This document shows, piece after piece, positions 25,744 through 33,607 of a stretch of DNA of 64,000 nucleotides. A program made the position numbers and the translations under genes. The DNA is from Verrucosispora sp. WMMD573 (lineage in GTDB: Bacteria; Actinomycetota; Actinomycetes; Mycobacteriales; Micromonosporaceae), in assembly GCF_027497175.1 (NCBI RefSeq), contig NZ_CP114901.1:2976001-3040000 (forward strand). Reading direction: 5' to 3'. How positions within the stretch are numbered: position 1 is the first letter of the stretch; every line of letters starts with the position of its first letter. The notes under the pieces are model-generated. The model worked only from the letters and a program-made list of their open reading frames with translations, was not told the DNA's origin and ran no database searches.

Positions 25744-26685
25744 GTGCGGCTGACGGGGGTGTCACCGGAATCGGGCGGAACCGGCCTGACGGTGCAGACC
25801 GCGCTGGCCAATCCGAGCACCCGCCCCGGCCTGCGCCTGCCGGGGCGGGTGAACCTGATCGCCGGTTCCGTCGACGTACCGGTCCTGCACGTCCGGCTCG
25901 GCCTGGTCAGCACGGTCGAGCCGGACGACCCGGAGGCTCCCCGCCGGCTGGTGCAGTTCCACCACGCCCAGGTGGCCGGCGCCCTGGTGCTGCGGGCCGG
26001 GCGGGCCCGGTCGATCCCCTTCGAGTTCCCGATCCCGTGGGAGACGCCGGTGACCACGCTGGGCGGGGTGCCGCTGCTCAGCCTGCGGATGGGACTGCGT
26101 ACCGAGGTGGCGATCGACACCACCCTGGACCAGGGCGCGATGGTGCCGGTCTTCGTCCACCCGCTGCCGACCCAGCAGCACATCCTGGCCGCCCTGGACA
26201 CGCTTGGTTTCAACGTCCGCCAGTCCGGCCTGCTCGACGGCCGGTTGCCCGGCGTGGAGCAGGCTCTGCCGCTGCACCAGCGGTGGGGTTTCTGGGTCGG
26301 TCCGCTGTACGCCGGGCCGATCACCGAACTGGAGGTGATCTTCGTGGCCAACTCCGCCGGCCTGGAGGTGATCCTCTGGTGTGACCGGCGGCTGGCGTTG
26401 GCCGGGATCACCCACACCAGCATCAGCCGGTTCCGGATCTGGCACGCCGACGCCGACCAGCGGGACTGGGTGAGCACCGTGGACGCCTGGCTGCGCGAGA
26501 CCATCAACCGGCACGCCGCCGCGGCGGCCCATGCCGACTGGTCGGCCAGCATCACCGAGTCGGCCCACGTCAGCCGCCCACCGGTCCGGCCACCACCCTC
26601 CAGCCCGAGGCCCGGTGGCGACGCGGGAGGCGCCGGTGTCGGTGGCGGCGAGGGCGGTGGCGGTGGCGGTGGTGGCGGCATCTGA
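25744..26685 (+). CDS. spo0M: Spo0M-family sporulation-control protein
   Basis: Spo0M proteins have an arrestin-like fold and influence sporulation or cell-cycle control in Bacillus; their role in actinomycetes is not established. The family features are LRLPGRVNLIAGSVDVPVLH near the N-terminus, FEFPIPWETPVT in the middle, and VRQSGLLDGRLPGV. The 313-residue protein ends in a Pro-rich then Gly-rich tail (GGGEGGGGGGGGGI), often seen in actinobacterial members. It starts GTG 25744, nine bases after the CBS transporter stop, so it may belong to that operon. Confidence 0.85.
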   Translation: MRLTGVSPESGGTGLTVQTALANPSTRPGLRLPGRVNLIAGSVDVPVLHVRLGLVSTVEPDDPEAPRRLVQFHHAQVAGALVLRAGRARSIPFEFPIPWETPVTTLGGVPLLSLRMGLRTEVAIDTTLDQGAMVPVFVHPLPTQQHILAALDTLGFNVRQSGLLDGRLPGVEQALPLHQRWGFWVGPLYAGPITELEVIFVANSAGLEVILWCDRRLALAGITHTSISRFRIWHADADQRDWVSTVDAWLRETINRHAAAAAHADWSASITESAHVSRPPVRPPPSSPRPGGDAGGAGVGGGEGGGGGGGGGI

Positions 26686-26766
26686 CGCCGTCCGCACGGC
26701 CGCCTGATGCCGTTCGCGGCGGCACCGCAACGGCACAGCTGCCGGGAGCGCTTCCCGTGTGTCTTG

Positions 26767-27429
26767 TCAGCCCTGGGCGAGCTTGAGGCCGAAGCCGAGG
26801 AAGAGAGCGCCCACGGCGCTTGTCGCGCCGACCGCCAGCCGGCGGCGCCGGCTGAACTGGGCAGCCAGGAACGTGCCCGCGAAGATCAGCGCGGTCAGGT
26901 AGAGCGCGCTGGTCACCTGGGCGATCAGCCCGAGCAACAGGAACGACAGCGCCGGCCAGGGATAGGTCGGGTCGACGAACTGGATGAAGAACGAGACGAA
27001 GAACAGGATCGCCTTCGGGTTGAGCAGGCTGATCACCAGCGCCTTACGGAACGGACTGCGCGTCGCCGCCGGCTCCGCGGCGTCGATCAGCCGCGGGGTG
27101 GCCGGGTCGTTGCGGTCCCGCCAGCGCCGCCACGCGCCGCGCAGCATGGTCAACCCCACATAGCCCAGGTACGCGGCGCCCGCGTACTTGATCACGAGGA
27201 AGACCGGAGGGTACGCCTTGAGCAGCGAGGCCACTCCGGCGGCGGAGAGGAACATGAGGATCGCGTCACCGACCCAGACGCCGCTCGCCGCCCGATAGCC
27301 GACGCCGACGCCGCGCCGTGCGGCGGTGGAGAGGACGAACAGCGAGTTGGGGCCGGGCAGCAGCACGATGGCCACGGTGCCCAGCACGTACGTCCAGAGG
27401 TCGGTGATTCCCAGCACGCCCGACATCAT
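26767..27429 (-). CDS. LysE/RhtB-family amino-acid exporter
   Basis: A six-helix inner-membrane exporter of the LysE superfamily, similar to the leucine-efflux (LeuE) branch. The start region shows LLPGPNSLFVLSTAARRGVG, the hallmark of the family, and the C-terminal half contains ALVISLLNPKAILFFVSFFI. The product is 220 residues. It starts at ATG 27429, overlapping the stop of the PNPOx-GNAT gene (ATGA), so it is translationally coupled. ATG 27426 is an equal alternative. Substrate is unknown; a neutral amino acid is typical. Confidence 0.88.
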   Translation of the reverse strand: MMSGVLGITDLWTYVLGTVAIVLLPGPNSLFVLSTAARRGVGVGYRAASGVWVGDAILMFLSAAGVASLLKAYPPVFLVIKYAGAAYLGYVGLTMLRGAWRRWRDRNDPATPRLIDAAEPAATRSPFRKALVISLLNPKAILFFVSFFIQFVDPTYPWPALSFLLLGLIAQVTSALYLTALIFAGTFLAAQFSRRRRLAVGATSAVGALFLGFGLKLAQG

Positions 27430-28658
27430 CGGGCCGACACCGGTCGTGGGCGAAGCCTTTCCCGCAGGCTGACCTGTGCTTTCGGCCACTCGTCGACGGT
27501 CATCGAATACTGCACGGTGTCCCGCCACGAGCCGTCGGGCCGCAACCGGTGCATCCGCAGCACCCCCTCCCGGGTCGCCCCGAGCCGCTCGATGCCGCGC
27601 TGCGAACGCTCGTTGCGGATGTCGGTGTGCCAGACCACCCGCACCGCACCCAGCTCGTCGAAGGCGCGGGTGAGCAGCAGCAGTTTCGCCTCGGTGTTGA
27701 TTCCGGTGCGCCACCACGGCCGGCCGAGCATGGTGTGCCCGATCGCCACCGACCGACGCTCCGGGTCGATCTCGTAGTAGGAGGTGGTGCCGACCACCGC
27801 GCCGGTGACCGCGCAGCGTTGCACCCAGGCGACCCGGTGACTGTCGGTGAGGGCCTCGATGATCATCTCACGTAGCTGTCCCGGCTCGGTCGGCAGCGGT
27901 CGGGTGAGGTGCTGCCAGACCTCGGCGTCGGCGGTGGCGGCGTACAACTCGTCGGTGTGCGCTAGGTCGAGCGGCTCCAGCAGAACGTGTGCGCCGCGCA
28001 GCGTCGCCGGCTCGTACCAGGGCGAGCGGTGCGGACGCAGGTACCCCGGCAACGGTGCGGTGACCCCGGCGGCCGGCTCCGGCAGGCCGGGGATCAGCCG
28101 CAGCGGCACCACCCCGGCCCAGTGCGCCAGGTCGAGATCGGACGGCTCGTCGCGTACCCCGCCGGTGCGGGTGCGTAGTGACACCTCAGTCAGCGGCAGC
28201 GCCAGCACTGCGGTCTCGGCAAGTTCCCGTCGGTTCGGCGGGCGACTGTCCGCCGCGCGGCCGGTGCCGACCTTCTCCACCAGGGCGGTCAGTACGTCGG
28301 CCCGCTCGCCCGGGTCGGTGACCAGGTGAGCGGTGCCGTGCGCGACGACCGACCGGTAGTTGGCGCTGTGGTGGAACTGGGAGCGGCCGTAGACCAGTCC
28401 GTCGAGGAGGGTGACCGCGACGCAGACCGGCAGGCCGGCGCGGGCGGCGAGCAGTGGCCGGCTGCCGGTGGAGCCGTGCAGGTAGAGCGTGTCGCCGATG
28501 CGTACGTGCAGCGTGGGCAGCACGCGGGGCTCACCGTCCGCGGTGAACCCGAGCACGCAGTGGTACGCCTCGTCGAGCACGGCGTGGGTGGCGGTGCGGT
28601 CGTAACTCATCCGGTCCCGGGAGCGGCTGGCGGTGGTGCGGGTGGTCTGCGGGTACAT
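27426..28658 (-). CDS. Fusion of pyridoxamine-5'-phosphate-oxidase-like domain and GNAT acetyltransferase
   Basis: Residues about 18-160 form a split-barrel flavin-binding domain (AYHCVLGFTADGEPRVLPTL, then RSQFHHSANYRSVVAHGTAH). Residues about 220-400 form a GNAT N-acetyltransferase of the RimJ/RimL type (GTTSYYEIDPERRSVAIGHT, WWRTGINTEAKLLLLTRAF, ERLGATREGVLRMHRLRPDG). The two parts are joined by a Pro-rich linker. The 410-residue gene is divergent from a MocR regulator, and that arrangement often controls vitamin B6 or related functions. ATG 28658 has AAAGGTGG upstream. The fusion suggests a detoxifying or modifying enzyme, but its substrate is unknown. Confidence 0.85.
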   Translation of the reverse strand: MYPQTTRTTASRSRDRMSYDRTATHAVLDEAYHCVLGFTADGEPRVLPTLHVRIGDTLYLHGSTGSRPLLAARAGLPVCVAVTLLDGLVYGRSQFHHSANYRSVVAHGTAHLVTDPGERADVLTALVEKVGTGRAADSRPPNRRELAETAVLALPLTEVSLRTRTGGVRDEPSDLDLAHWAGVVPLRLIPGLPEPAAGVTAPLPGYLRPHRSPWYEPATLRGAHVLLEPLDLAHTDELYAATADAEVWQHLTRPLPTEPGQLREMIIEALTDSHRVAWVQRCAVTGAVVGTTSYYEIDPERRSVAIGHTMLGRPWWRTGINTEAKLLLLTRAFDELGAVRVVWHTDIRNERSQRGIERLGATREGVLRMHRLRPDGSWRDTVQYSMTVDEWPKAQVSLRERLRPRPVSAR

Positions 28659-28668
28659 GCTTCCACCT

Positions 28669-28684
28669 TTGTTCTAGTACAATA
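28669..28684. promoter_or_regulatory. Bidirectional promoter with overlapping -10 boxes and palindrome
   Basis: TACAAT (28678-28683) is a -10 box for the rightward mocR gene; TATTGT on the minus strand (28684-28679) is one for the leftward gene. They share five base pairs. A 14-bp palindrome, TTGTnCTAGnACAA (28669-28682), overlaps them and is a plausible MocR-type operator. Both start codons lie within about 25 bp. Confidence 0.55.
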
Positions 28685-28692
28685 CTGTGTTT

Positions 28693-30033
28693 GTGTCAGC
28701 ACGCTATCAGGTGACCGGTGTGACGGCCGTCGACATTTCGGCCAGCATCGAGTCCGGCATCCGCGACGCCGCCCTCGCACCCGGCGACCCACTGCCACCG
28801 GTCCGCACGCTCGCCGCCGACCTGGCCGTCAGCCCGGCCACCGTGTCCCGCGCCTACGCCGAACTGCGCCGTCGCGGGCTCGTCGTCACCGCCGGCCGGC
28901 ATGGCACCCGGGTACGCCCCCGACCACCGGTCGCCGCCCGCCGAGCCGCGCTGCGCCCACCGCCCGCGCCCGGGCTGCGCGACCTGTCCCGAGGCGAACC
29001 CGACCGACGGCTGCTGCCGCCGCTGCGTCGACACCTGGCTGACCTGGCCGATGCCGTCGGCGACCCGGTCGGCTACCCCGACCTCGGCGTACTGCCCGAG
29101 ATGACCGAGGTGGCCGGGACGCGGCTGGCCGCCGACGGGGTGCCGGCCCCCGGGCTGACCCTCACCGGCGGCGCGCTGGACGGCATCGAACGCCTGCTCG
29201 GCGCACACCTGCGGCACGGCGACGCGGTAGCCGTGGAGGACCCCGGCTGGACCGGCCTGCTCGACCTGCTGGCCGCGCTCGGGCTACGGCCGATCGGCAT
29301 GCCCATCGACGACGACGGGCCGATCGTCGCCGGAGTCACCGCGGCACTGGCCGCCGGAGCGCGAGCGCTCATCCTCACCAGCCGGGCCCAGAACCCCACC
29401 GGCGCGGCGATCTCCGCCGACCGGGCCGGCGCCCTGCGCGCCCTACTCGCCGGCCGGGCCGACCTGCTATTGATCGAGGACGACCACGCCGCCGAGTTGG
29501 CTCGCGTACCGCTGCACCCGCTGGCCGGGGCGACCACCCACTGGGCCTTCCTCCGCTCGGTCAGCAAACCCTTCGGCCCCGACCTGCGCCTGGCGGTGCT
29601 GGCCGGCGACGAGACCACGGTGGCGCGGGTGGCCGGCCGGACCCGGGTCGGCACCGGTTGGGTCTCCACCGTGCTGCAACGGCTGGTGCTCTCACTCTGG
29701 GAGGATCCGGAGGTGACCGCCCTGGTCGACCGGGCCGCCGGGAGCTACGAACGACGACGCCACGCCCTGATCGCCGCCCTCGCCGACCGTGACCTGCCCG
29801 CCCACGGCCGCACCGGCATCAACGTCTGGGTGCCGGTGGACGACGAGACCAGCGCATTGACCGCCCTGCGCGACCACGGCTGGGCGGTCGCACCGGGCGC
29901 GCTCTACCGGATCGCCGGCCCGCCGGGGCTGCGCATCACCGTCAGCGACCTGAACGAGGAGGAGATCCCCGCGTTCGCCGACGCGGTCGCCCGTGCCGTC
30001 CGCCCCACCCCGTCACCGGGCTTCACCGCCTGA
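28693..30033 (+). CDS. MocR-family regulator (GntR helix-turn-helix plus aminotransferase fold)
   Basis: MocR proteins combine a winged helix of the GntR type with a PLP-binding aminotransferase-I domain that senses PLP or an amino compound. Here the N-terminus shows LPPVRTLAADLAVSPATVSR and ELRRRGLVV. The large domain shows LTSRAQNPTGAAISADRAGA, IEDDHAAEL and the probable PLP-lysine region FLRSVSKPFGPDLRLAVLAG. Length is about 446 residues. GTG 28693 is 9 bp after a TACAAT -10 box, so the mRNA is probably leaderless; GTG 28687 is an alternative. It is divergent from the PNPOx-GNAT/LysE pair, its likely target. Confidence 0.88.
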   Translation: MSARYQVTGVTAVDISASIESGIRDAALAPGDPLPPVRTLAADLAVSPATVSRAYAELRRRGLVVTAGRHGTRVRPRPPVAARRAALRPPPAPGLRDLSRGEPDRRLLPPLRRHLADLADAVGDPVGYPDLGVLPEMTEVAGTRLAADGVPAPGLTLTGGALDGIERLLGAHLRHGDAVAVEDPGWTGLLDLLAALGLRPIGMPIDDDGPIVAGVTAALAAGARALILTSRAQNPTGAAISADRAGALRALLAGRADLLLIEDDHAAELARVPLHPLAGATTHWAFLRSVSKPFGPDLRLAVLAGDETTVARVAGRTRVGTGWVSTVLQRLVLSLWEDPEVTALVDRAAGSYERRRHALIAALADRDLPAHGRTGINVWVPVDDETSALTALRDHGWAVAPGALYRIAGPPGLRITVSDLNEEEIPAFADAVARAVRPTPSPGFTA

Positions 30034-30246
30034 CCCACCCCCGTACCCCCACACCACCCTCGGCCCCCGCACACGGCCGCCGCCAACGCCGCGACGCCGC
30101 CGACGGTGCACCCCACGCCGCCGCAAGGCCGGCGCCGCTGCCAGGCCGACGGTGCCACCCAACGCCGGCGCCGCTGCCAGGCCAGCGCCGCTGCCAGGCC
30201 AGCGCCGCTGCAACGCCGACGCCGCTGCAACCCAACACCGCCGCCG

Positions 30247-30331
30247 ACGCTGCAACATCCCTGTTTTTGCAGCCTGAGGCGGGTTCGAAGCAGCAACATC
30301 CCTGATGTTGCAGCCTGAGGCGGGGCCCGGG
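30247..30331. repeat. Two hairpin-forming direct repeats
   Basis: Two copies of a roughly 40-bp element share GCAACATCCCTG and TTGCAGCCTGAGGCGGG. In the first, GCTGCAA (30249-30255) pairs with TTGCAGC (30267-30273). In the second, GCAACATC (30293-30300) pairs perfectly with GATGTTGC (30304-30311). The compensating differences preserve a stem in both, suggesting selection for structure, for instance as a terminator of mocR. Confidence 0.55.
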
Positions 30332-30482
30332 GCCGGCGACGTCGCCGATGTTGTTGATGCGGCGTGGGTCTGCGGTAGGAGGTGGGCCTCAGCAGTTGTG
30401 GCGGCACAGCTTGCGGCATCTCGGGCTCTCCCGTCCAGCGGATACCCCAAGGTGCGGTATGTCGGGCCGGCACGGCCGGCAT

Positions 30483-30792
30483 CCTGGGCCGGCGGACGGG
30501 GGTTGGCGTGCTGGGCTAGCCGGGGCCGGCGGCCTGGGCTGGCGGCCTGGGCTGGCGGCCTGGGCTGGCGGCCTGGGCTGGCCTGGGCTGGCGGACACGG
30601 GTCGGCGTGCTGGGTTGGCCTGGGTTGGCGGACACGGGTCGGCGTGCTGGGTTGGCCTGGGTTGGCGGACATGGGTTGGCGTGCTGGGTTGGCCTGGGTT
30701 GGCGGACATGGGTTGGCGTGCTGGGTTGGCCGACGTGGGTCGGCGTCCCGGCTGGCCTGGGCTGGCGGACGTGGGTTGGCGTCTTGGGCTGG
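30483..30792. repeat. 37-bp tandem minisatellite with 13-bp sub-repeats
   Basis: Units beginning CCTGGG recur every 37 bp at 30582, 30619, 30656 and 30693. A copy shortened to 26 bp follows at 30730, and a full one at 30756. A diverged unit sits at 30483. Between them, four 13-bp units (CGGCCTGGGCTGG) run from 30530 to 30581. Because 37 is not a multiple of three, reading frames rotate and no protein is encoded. Near-identity of units 2 to 4 indicates recent expansion. Confidence 0.85.
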
Positions 30793-30916
30793 GTGGGGCG
30801 GGTGGACCTGGGCTGCGGCCCCGGGGGTGCTCGATCCCGGACGCGGGAGGCGGAAGTTGATACCAACCCGCTCTTCTGCTCGCGTGGGCCGCGCCACAGC
30901 GGGTAGAACAGTCGCC

Positions 30917-31630
30917 ATGGCCGACACCGACACCGCGCCCGGCGCACAGCGGTTCATTCCGCCACAGGCCGACACCCTCGACGACCTGCGGGCGGCCGCC
31001 ACCGGCTGCCGAGGCTGCGAGCTGTACCGGGACGCGTCGCAGACCGTCTTCGGTCGGGGCGACGCCAGCGCCAGGGTGGTCTTCGTCGGCGAGCAGCCCG
31101 GCGACATGGAGGATCAGAAGGGGCTGCCCTTTGTGGGCCCCGCCGGCCGGCTGCTACGCAAGGCGGTCGACGACGCCAAGCTGGACCCGGCCCACATCTA
31201 CCTCACCAACGCCGTCAAGCACTTCCGCTTCGAGCTACGCGGAAAACGCCGGATCCACCAGACCCCCGACCGGGTGCACATCACCGCCTGCCGGCCCTGG
31301 TTGGTCGCCGAGTTCGCCCAGCTGACCCCCGAGGTGATCGTGGTACTCGGAGCGACCGCCGCGAAAGCGCTGCTCGGCCCGACGTTCCGGGTCACCCGTC
31401 AGCGCGGCGAACTGCTGCCCTGGCCGGCCGCCGCCCAACACCCGCAGGACTTCCACCAGGTACCGGTCGACAACACCGGCCACACCGCCGACGCACCACC
31501 GGCCCAACTGCTGGCCACCATCCACCCGTCCGCCGTGCTCCGGGCCGACAACCAGGACGTGGCGTACGACGGACTGGTCGCCGACCTCACCGTCGTCTCC
31601 CGCGCGCTGACCGGCCGCCCCGGCTGCTGA
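30917..31630 (+). CDS. udgX: UdgX-type uracil-DNA glycosylase
   Basis: UdgX is the branch of family 4-like uracil-DNA glycosylases that becomes covalently linked to the abasic site through a histidine. The 237-residue product has GEQPGDMEDQ (from residue 58) and the UdgX-specific loop KRRIHQTP with His114 in the position of the cross-linking histidine. PFVGPAGRLLRKAV and ATIHPSAVLR complete the active site. Cysteines at 31, 34 and 125 fit an iron-sulfur cluster. ATG 30917 follows TAGAAC by seven bases, suggesting a leaderless mRNA; a longer in-frame reading upstream consists of repeat sequence. Confidence 0.9.
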   Translation: MADTDTAPGAQRFIPPQADTLDDLRAAATGCRGCELYRDASQTVFGRGDASARVVFVGEQPGDMEDQKGLPFVGPAGRLLRKAVDDAKLDPAHIYLTNAVKHFRFELRGKRRIHQTPDRVHITACRPWLVAEFAQLTPEVIVVLGATAAKALLGPTFRVTRQRGELLPWPAAAQHPQDFHQVPVDNTGHTADAPPAQLLATIHPSAVLRADNQDVAYDGLVADLTVVSRALTGRPGC

Positions 31631-31756
31631 CCGTCCCCAGTGGAGATTGGCCGCGACGGACCGGGCTGGTCGTCGGCCGCCGCCGTCGGGTCCGCGGCCC
31701 GTCGCTGGACCCGGCCCAGGTCGCCTGGCTCGCTGCCGGCGGGGTAGAACCAGCAA

Positions 31757-31879
31757 ATGGCAGGTGATCGGACCGGACCAGTGGCGTTCCGTCGCGTCCC
31801 GCCGATTCTGCGGCCGGTGGTGCTGTGGGCAGCCCTGACTCCGCTCGCCGTCGGGTTCCGGCTGCTGTTCCGCATTTGA
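31757..31879 (+). CDS. Putative 40-residue membrane peptide
   Basis: A short frame reads MAGDRTGPVAFRRVPPILRP and continues into a hydrophobic stretch (VVLWAALTPLAVGFRLLF), giving one transmembrane segment with an Arg-rich N-terminus. It is preceded by GGGTAGAAC six bases before the ATG, nearly the same module as in front of udgX (GGGTAGAAC plus seven bases). That points to a real leaderless start. About three quarters of codons end in G or C, lower than neighbours. The next small gene begins 24 bp downstream. Confidence 0.45.
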   Translation: MAGDRTGPVAFRRVPPILRPVVLWAALTPLAVGFRLLFRI

Positions 31880-31903
31880 CGACTCCTGGACCGAGGCGGT
31901 GCC

Positions 31904-32290
31904 ATGTTCGTCCTGTTCCAGTTGCCCGTCTGGCTCTGGTTGTCGGTCCAGCCACAGTCGCGCGCGAGGCAGCCGACGTGGTCCGGTGCCGGACCGGTGC
32001 CGGACGTGATCCGACGTCAGCACGAGCGTGCCCGGCGTCGCGCGGACGAGCGGGCCCTGGCCCGCGCCCTACGGGCCGGTGAACCACCCGAGAAGGAGCC
32101 TCTGCGTCGAACTGCCGGCGTACCTCCGCTGGCGCGTCCGGGGCGCGGTGCTCGCGCTCGTCGCGGGCCTGCCGCTGCTCGCGGGGCTGATCCTGCTCAG
32201 CTGGCACGGTGGTGTGGAGCTGTCCTGGCCGGTGATGTGGGCCCTGTTCGTACGGCGGCTGGGCCGGCTGGGTTCTGGTCGGGGCGGGCC
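31904..32290 (+). pseudogene. Small membrane protein apparently split by a +1 frameshift
   Basis: ATG 31904 (GAGGCGG upstream) opens MFVLFQLPVWLWLSV..., and third-position GC is high up to about 32100 (ERALARALRAGEPPEKEP). From there the same frame loses its codon bias, while another frame takes it up and encodes a convincing membrane segment (ELPAYLRWRVRGAVLALVAG, LPLLAGLILLSW). The pattern fits one gene with a +1 shift near 32100. Explanations are a disabled gene, a sequencing error, or programmed slippage. A separate overlapping gene starting GTG 32079 is less likely, since the first frame has no stop there. Confidence 0.45.
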
Positions 32291-32400
32291 GCCTCGGCCG
32301 ACGGTTGAACGGCGATCACCACCCGCCCGACCCCGGCAGGCCCGCAGCGACCGGAGGAGGCCGCTGGGCTGCCCAGGTGAGTGGTGCCACACTTGCCGCC

Positions 32401-33540
32401 ATGCAGCAGCACCTCTACGAGTCCGACCACGACGAGTTCCGTGACCTGTGTCGGCGGTTCCTGGACCGCGAGGCCGTGCCGCACCACGACCGCTGGGAGG
32501 CCGACGGCATCGTCGACCGCGAGGTGTGGCGGAAGGCCGGTGCCACCGGGCTGCTCGGGATGGACGTCAACCCCGAGTACGGCGGCGGCGGGCAGCGGGA
32601 CTTCCGGTACAACGCGGTCCTGGTCGAGGAGATCGTCAACTCGGGCTGCTCGGGGCTCGGCTTCGGCCTGCACAACGACGTGGTCGCGCCGTACCTCACC
32701 GAGCTGACCGCCGAGGAGCAGCGCCAGCGCTGGCTGCCCCGATTCTGCTCCGGCGACCTTGTCACCGCCATCGCGATGAGCGAGCCCGGTGCCGGCTCCG
32801 ACCTGGCCGGCGTACGCACCACCGCCGTCCGCGACGGGGAGAGCTACCTGCTCAACGGGCAGAAGACGTTCATCACCAACGGTGAGCTGGCCGACCTGGT
32901 GATCGTGGTGGCCCGTACCGCCGACGAGGGCGCCCACGGCGTGAGCCTGATCGCGGTGGAGACCGGAACGGCCGGCTTCACCCGGGGTAGCCGGCTGGCC
33001 AAGGTCGGGTTGAAGGCCAACGACACCGCCGAACTCTTCTTCGACGACTGTCGGGTGCCGGCCGCCAACCTCATCGGCACCGAGAACCACGGCTTCTACC
33101 ACCTGATGGCCAACCTGCCCCGGGAACGGCTCAGCATCGCCGTCGCCGCGGTCGCCGCCGCGGAACGACTGCTCGCCCTCACCCTCGACCACGCGCGAAC
33201 CCGGGAGGCGTTCGGCCGACCGATCGGGAGGTTCCAGCACAACCGGTTCCTCCTCGCCGAACTGGACACCGAGGTCACCATCGCGCGGACCTTCGTCAAC
33301 CACTGCGTGGCCGAGTTCAACGCCGGCCGGCTCTCGGTGACCGACGCGGCCAAGGCCAAGTGGTGGACCACGGAGCTGCAGAACCGGGTCGCCGACCGAT
33401 GCGTGCAGTTGCACGGCGGCTACGGCTTCATGGCGGAGTACCCGGTCGCGCGGGCCTGGCTGGACAGCCGGGTGCAGACCATCTACGGCGGCACCACGGA
33501 GATCATGAAGGAGATCATCGGTCGCGGCCTGGGGTTGTGA
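32401..33540 (+). CDS. Acyl-CoA dehydrogenase (FadE20-like)
   Basis: A FAD-dependent enzyme introducing the first double bond in fatty-acid beta-oxidation. The 379-residue product has the two family signatures, AMSEPGAGSDLAGVRTTA (FAD site) and QLHGGYGFMAEYPVARAW, plus RTREAFGRPIGRFQHN and IYGGTTEIMKEIIGRGL near the end. In M. tuberculosis the related fadE20 lies in the same chromosomal neighbourhood, which supports the comparison. ATG 32401 has no Shine-Dalgarno; CACACT lies seven bases before it, so the transcript may be leaderless. Substrate chain length cannot be read from sequence. Confidence 0.9.
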   Translation: MQQHLYESDHDEFRDLCRRFLDREAVPHHDRWEADGIVDREVWRKAGATGLLGMDVNPEYGGGGQRDFRYNAVLVEEIVNSGCSGLGFGLHNDVVAPYLTELTAEEQRQRWLPRFCSGDLVTAIAMSEPGAGSDLAGVRTTAVRDGESYLLNGQKTFITNGELADLVIVVARTADEGAHGVSLIAVETGTAGFTRGSRLAKVGLKANDTAELFFDDCRVPAANLIGTENHGFYHLMANLPRERLSIAVAAVAAAERLLALTLDHARTREAFGRPIGRFQHNRFLLAELDTEVTIARTFVNHCVAEFNAGRLSVTDAAKAKWWTTELQNRVADRCVQLHGGYGFMAEYPVARAWLDSRVQTIYGGTTEIMKEIIGRGLGL

Positions 33541-33607
33541 CGAAACCGGGCTGCCGACTGTCGGTCGGGTGCGAAAGGATGGTCACCCCTTGCCAAGGAG
33601 CCTCCCG

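Larger units (their letters stand above)
30034..30916. other. Gene-free, repeat-filled intergenic region
   Basis: No believable gene is seen in these 883 bp. The first 200 bp are low-complexity runs of GCCGCTGCCAGGCC-like repeats after the mocR stop. These are followed by two hairpin-forming direct repeats (30247-30331), unremarkable sequence to about 30480, a 37-bp minisatellite (30483-30792), and about 120 bp leading to udgX. Several reading frames run through on both strands but encode only repeats. Confidence 0.7.

Noticed and set aside
30483..30792. Possible CRISPR array
   Set aside because: Repeats are directly adjacent with no unique spacers, and there are no cas genes nearby.
30013..31107. 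A 364-codon minus-strand frame across the repeat region and udgX
   Set aside because: It translates the minisatellite into Pro/Gln repeats and runs antisense to a real gene; the 37-bp period rotates frames, so no repeat protein is maintained.
32079..32444. Separate gene starting GTG 32079 and overlapping the acyl-CoA dehydrogenase start
   Set aside because: Codon bias in this frame fades after about 32280, and the upstream frame ends its bias exactly where this one begins, so a frameshifted single gene is preferred.
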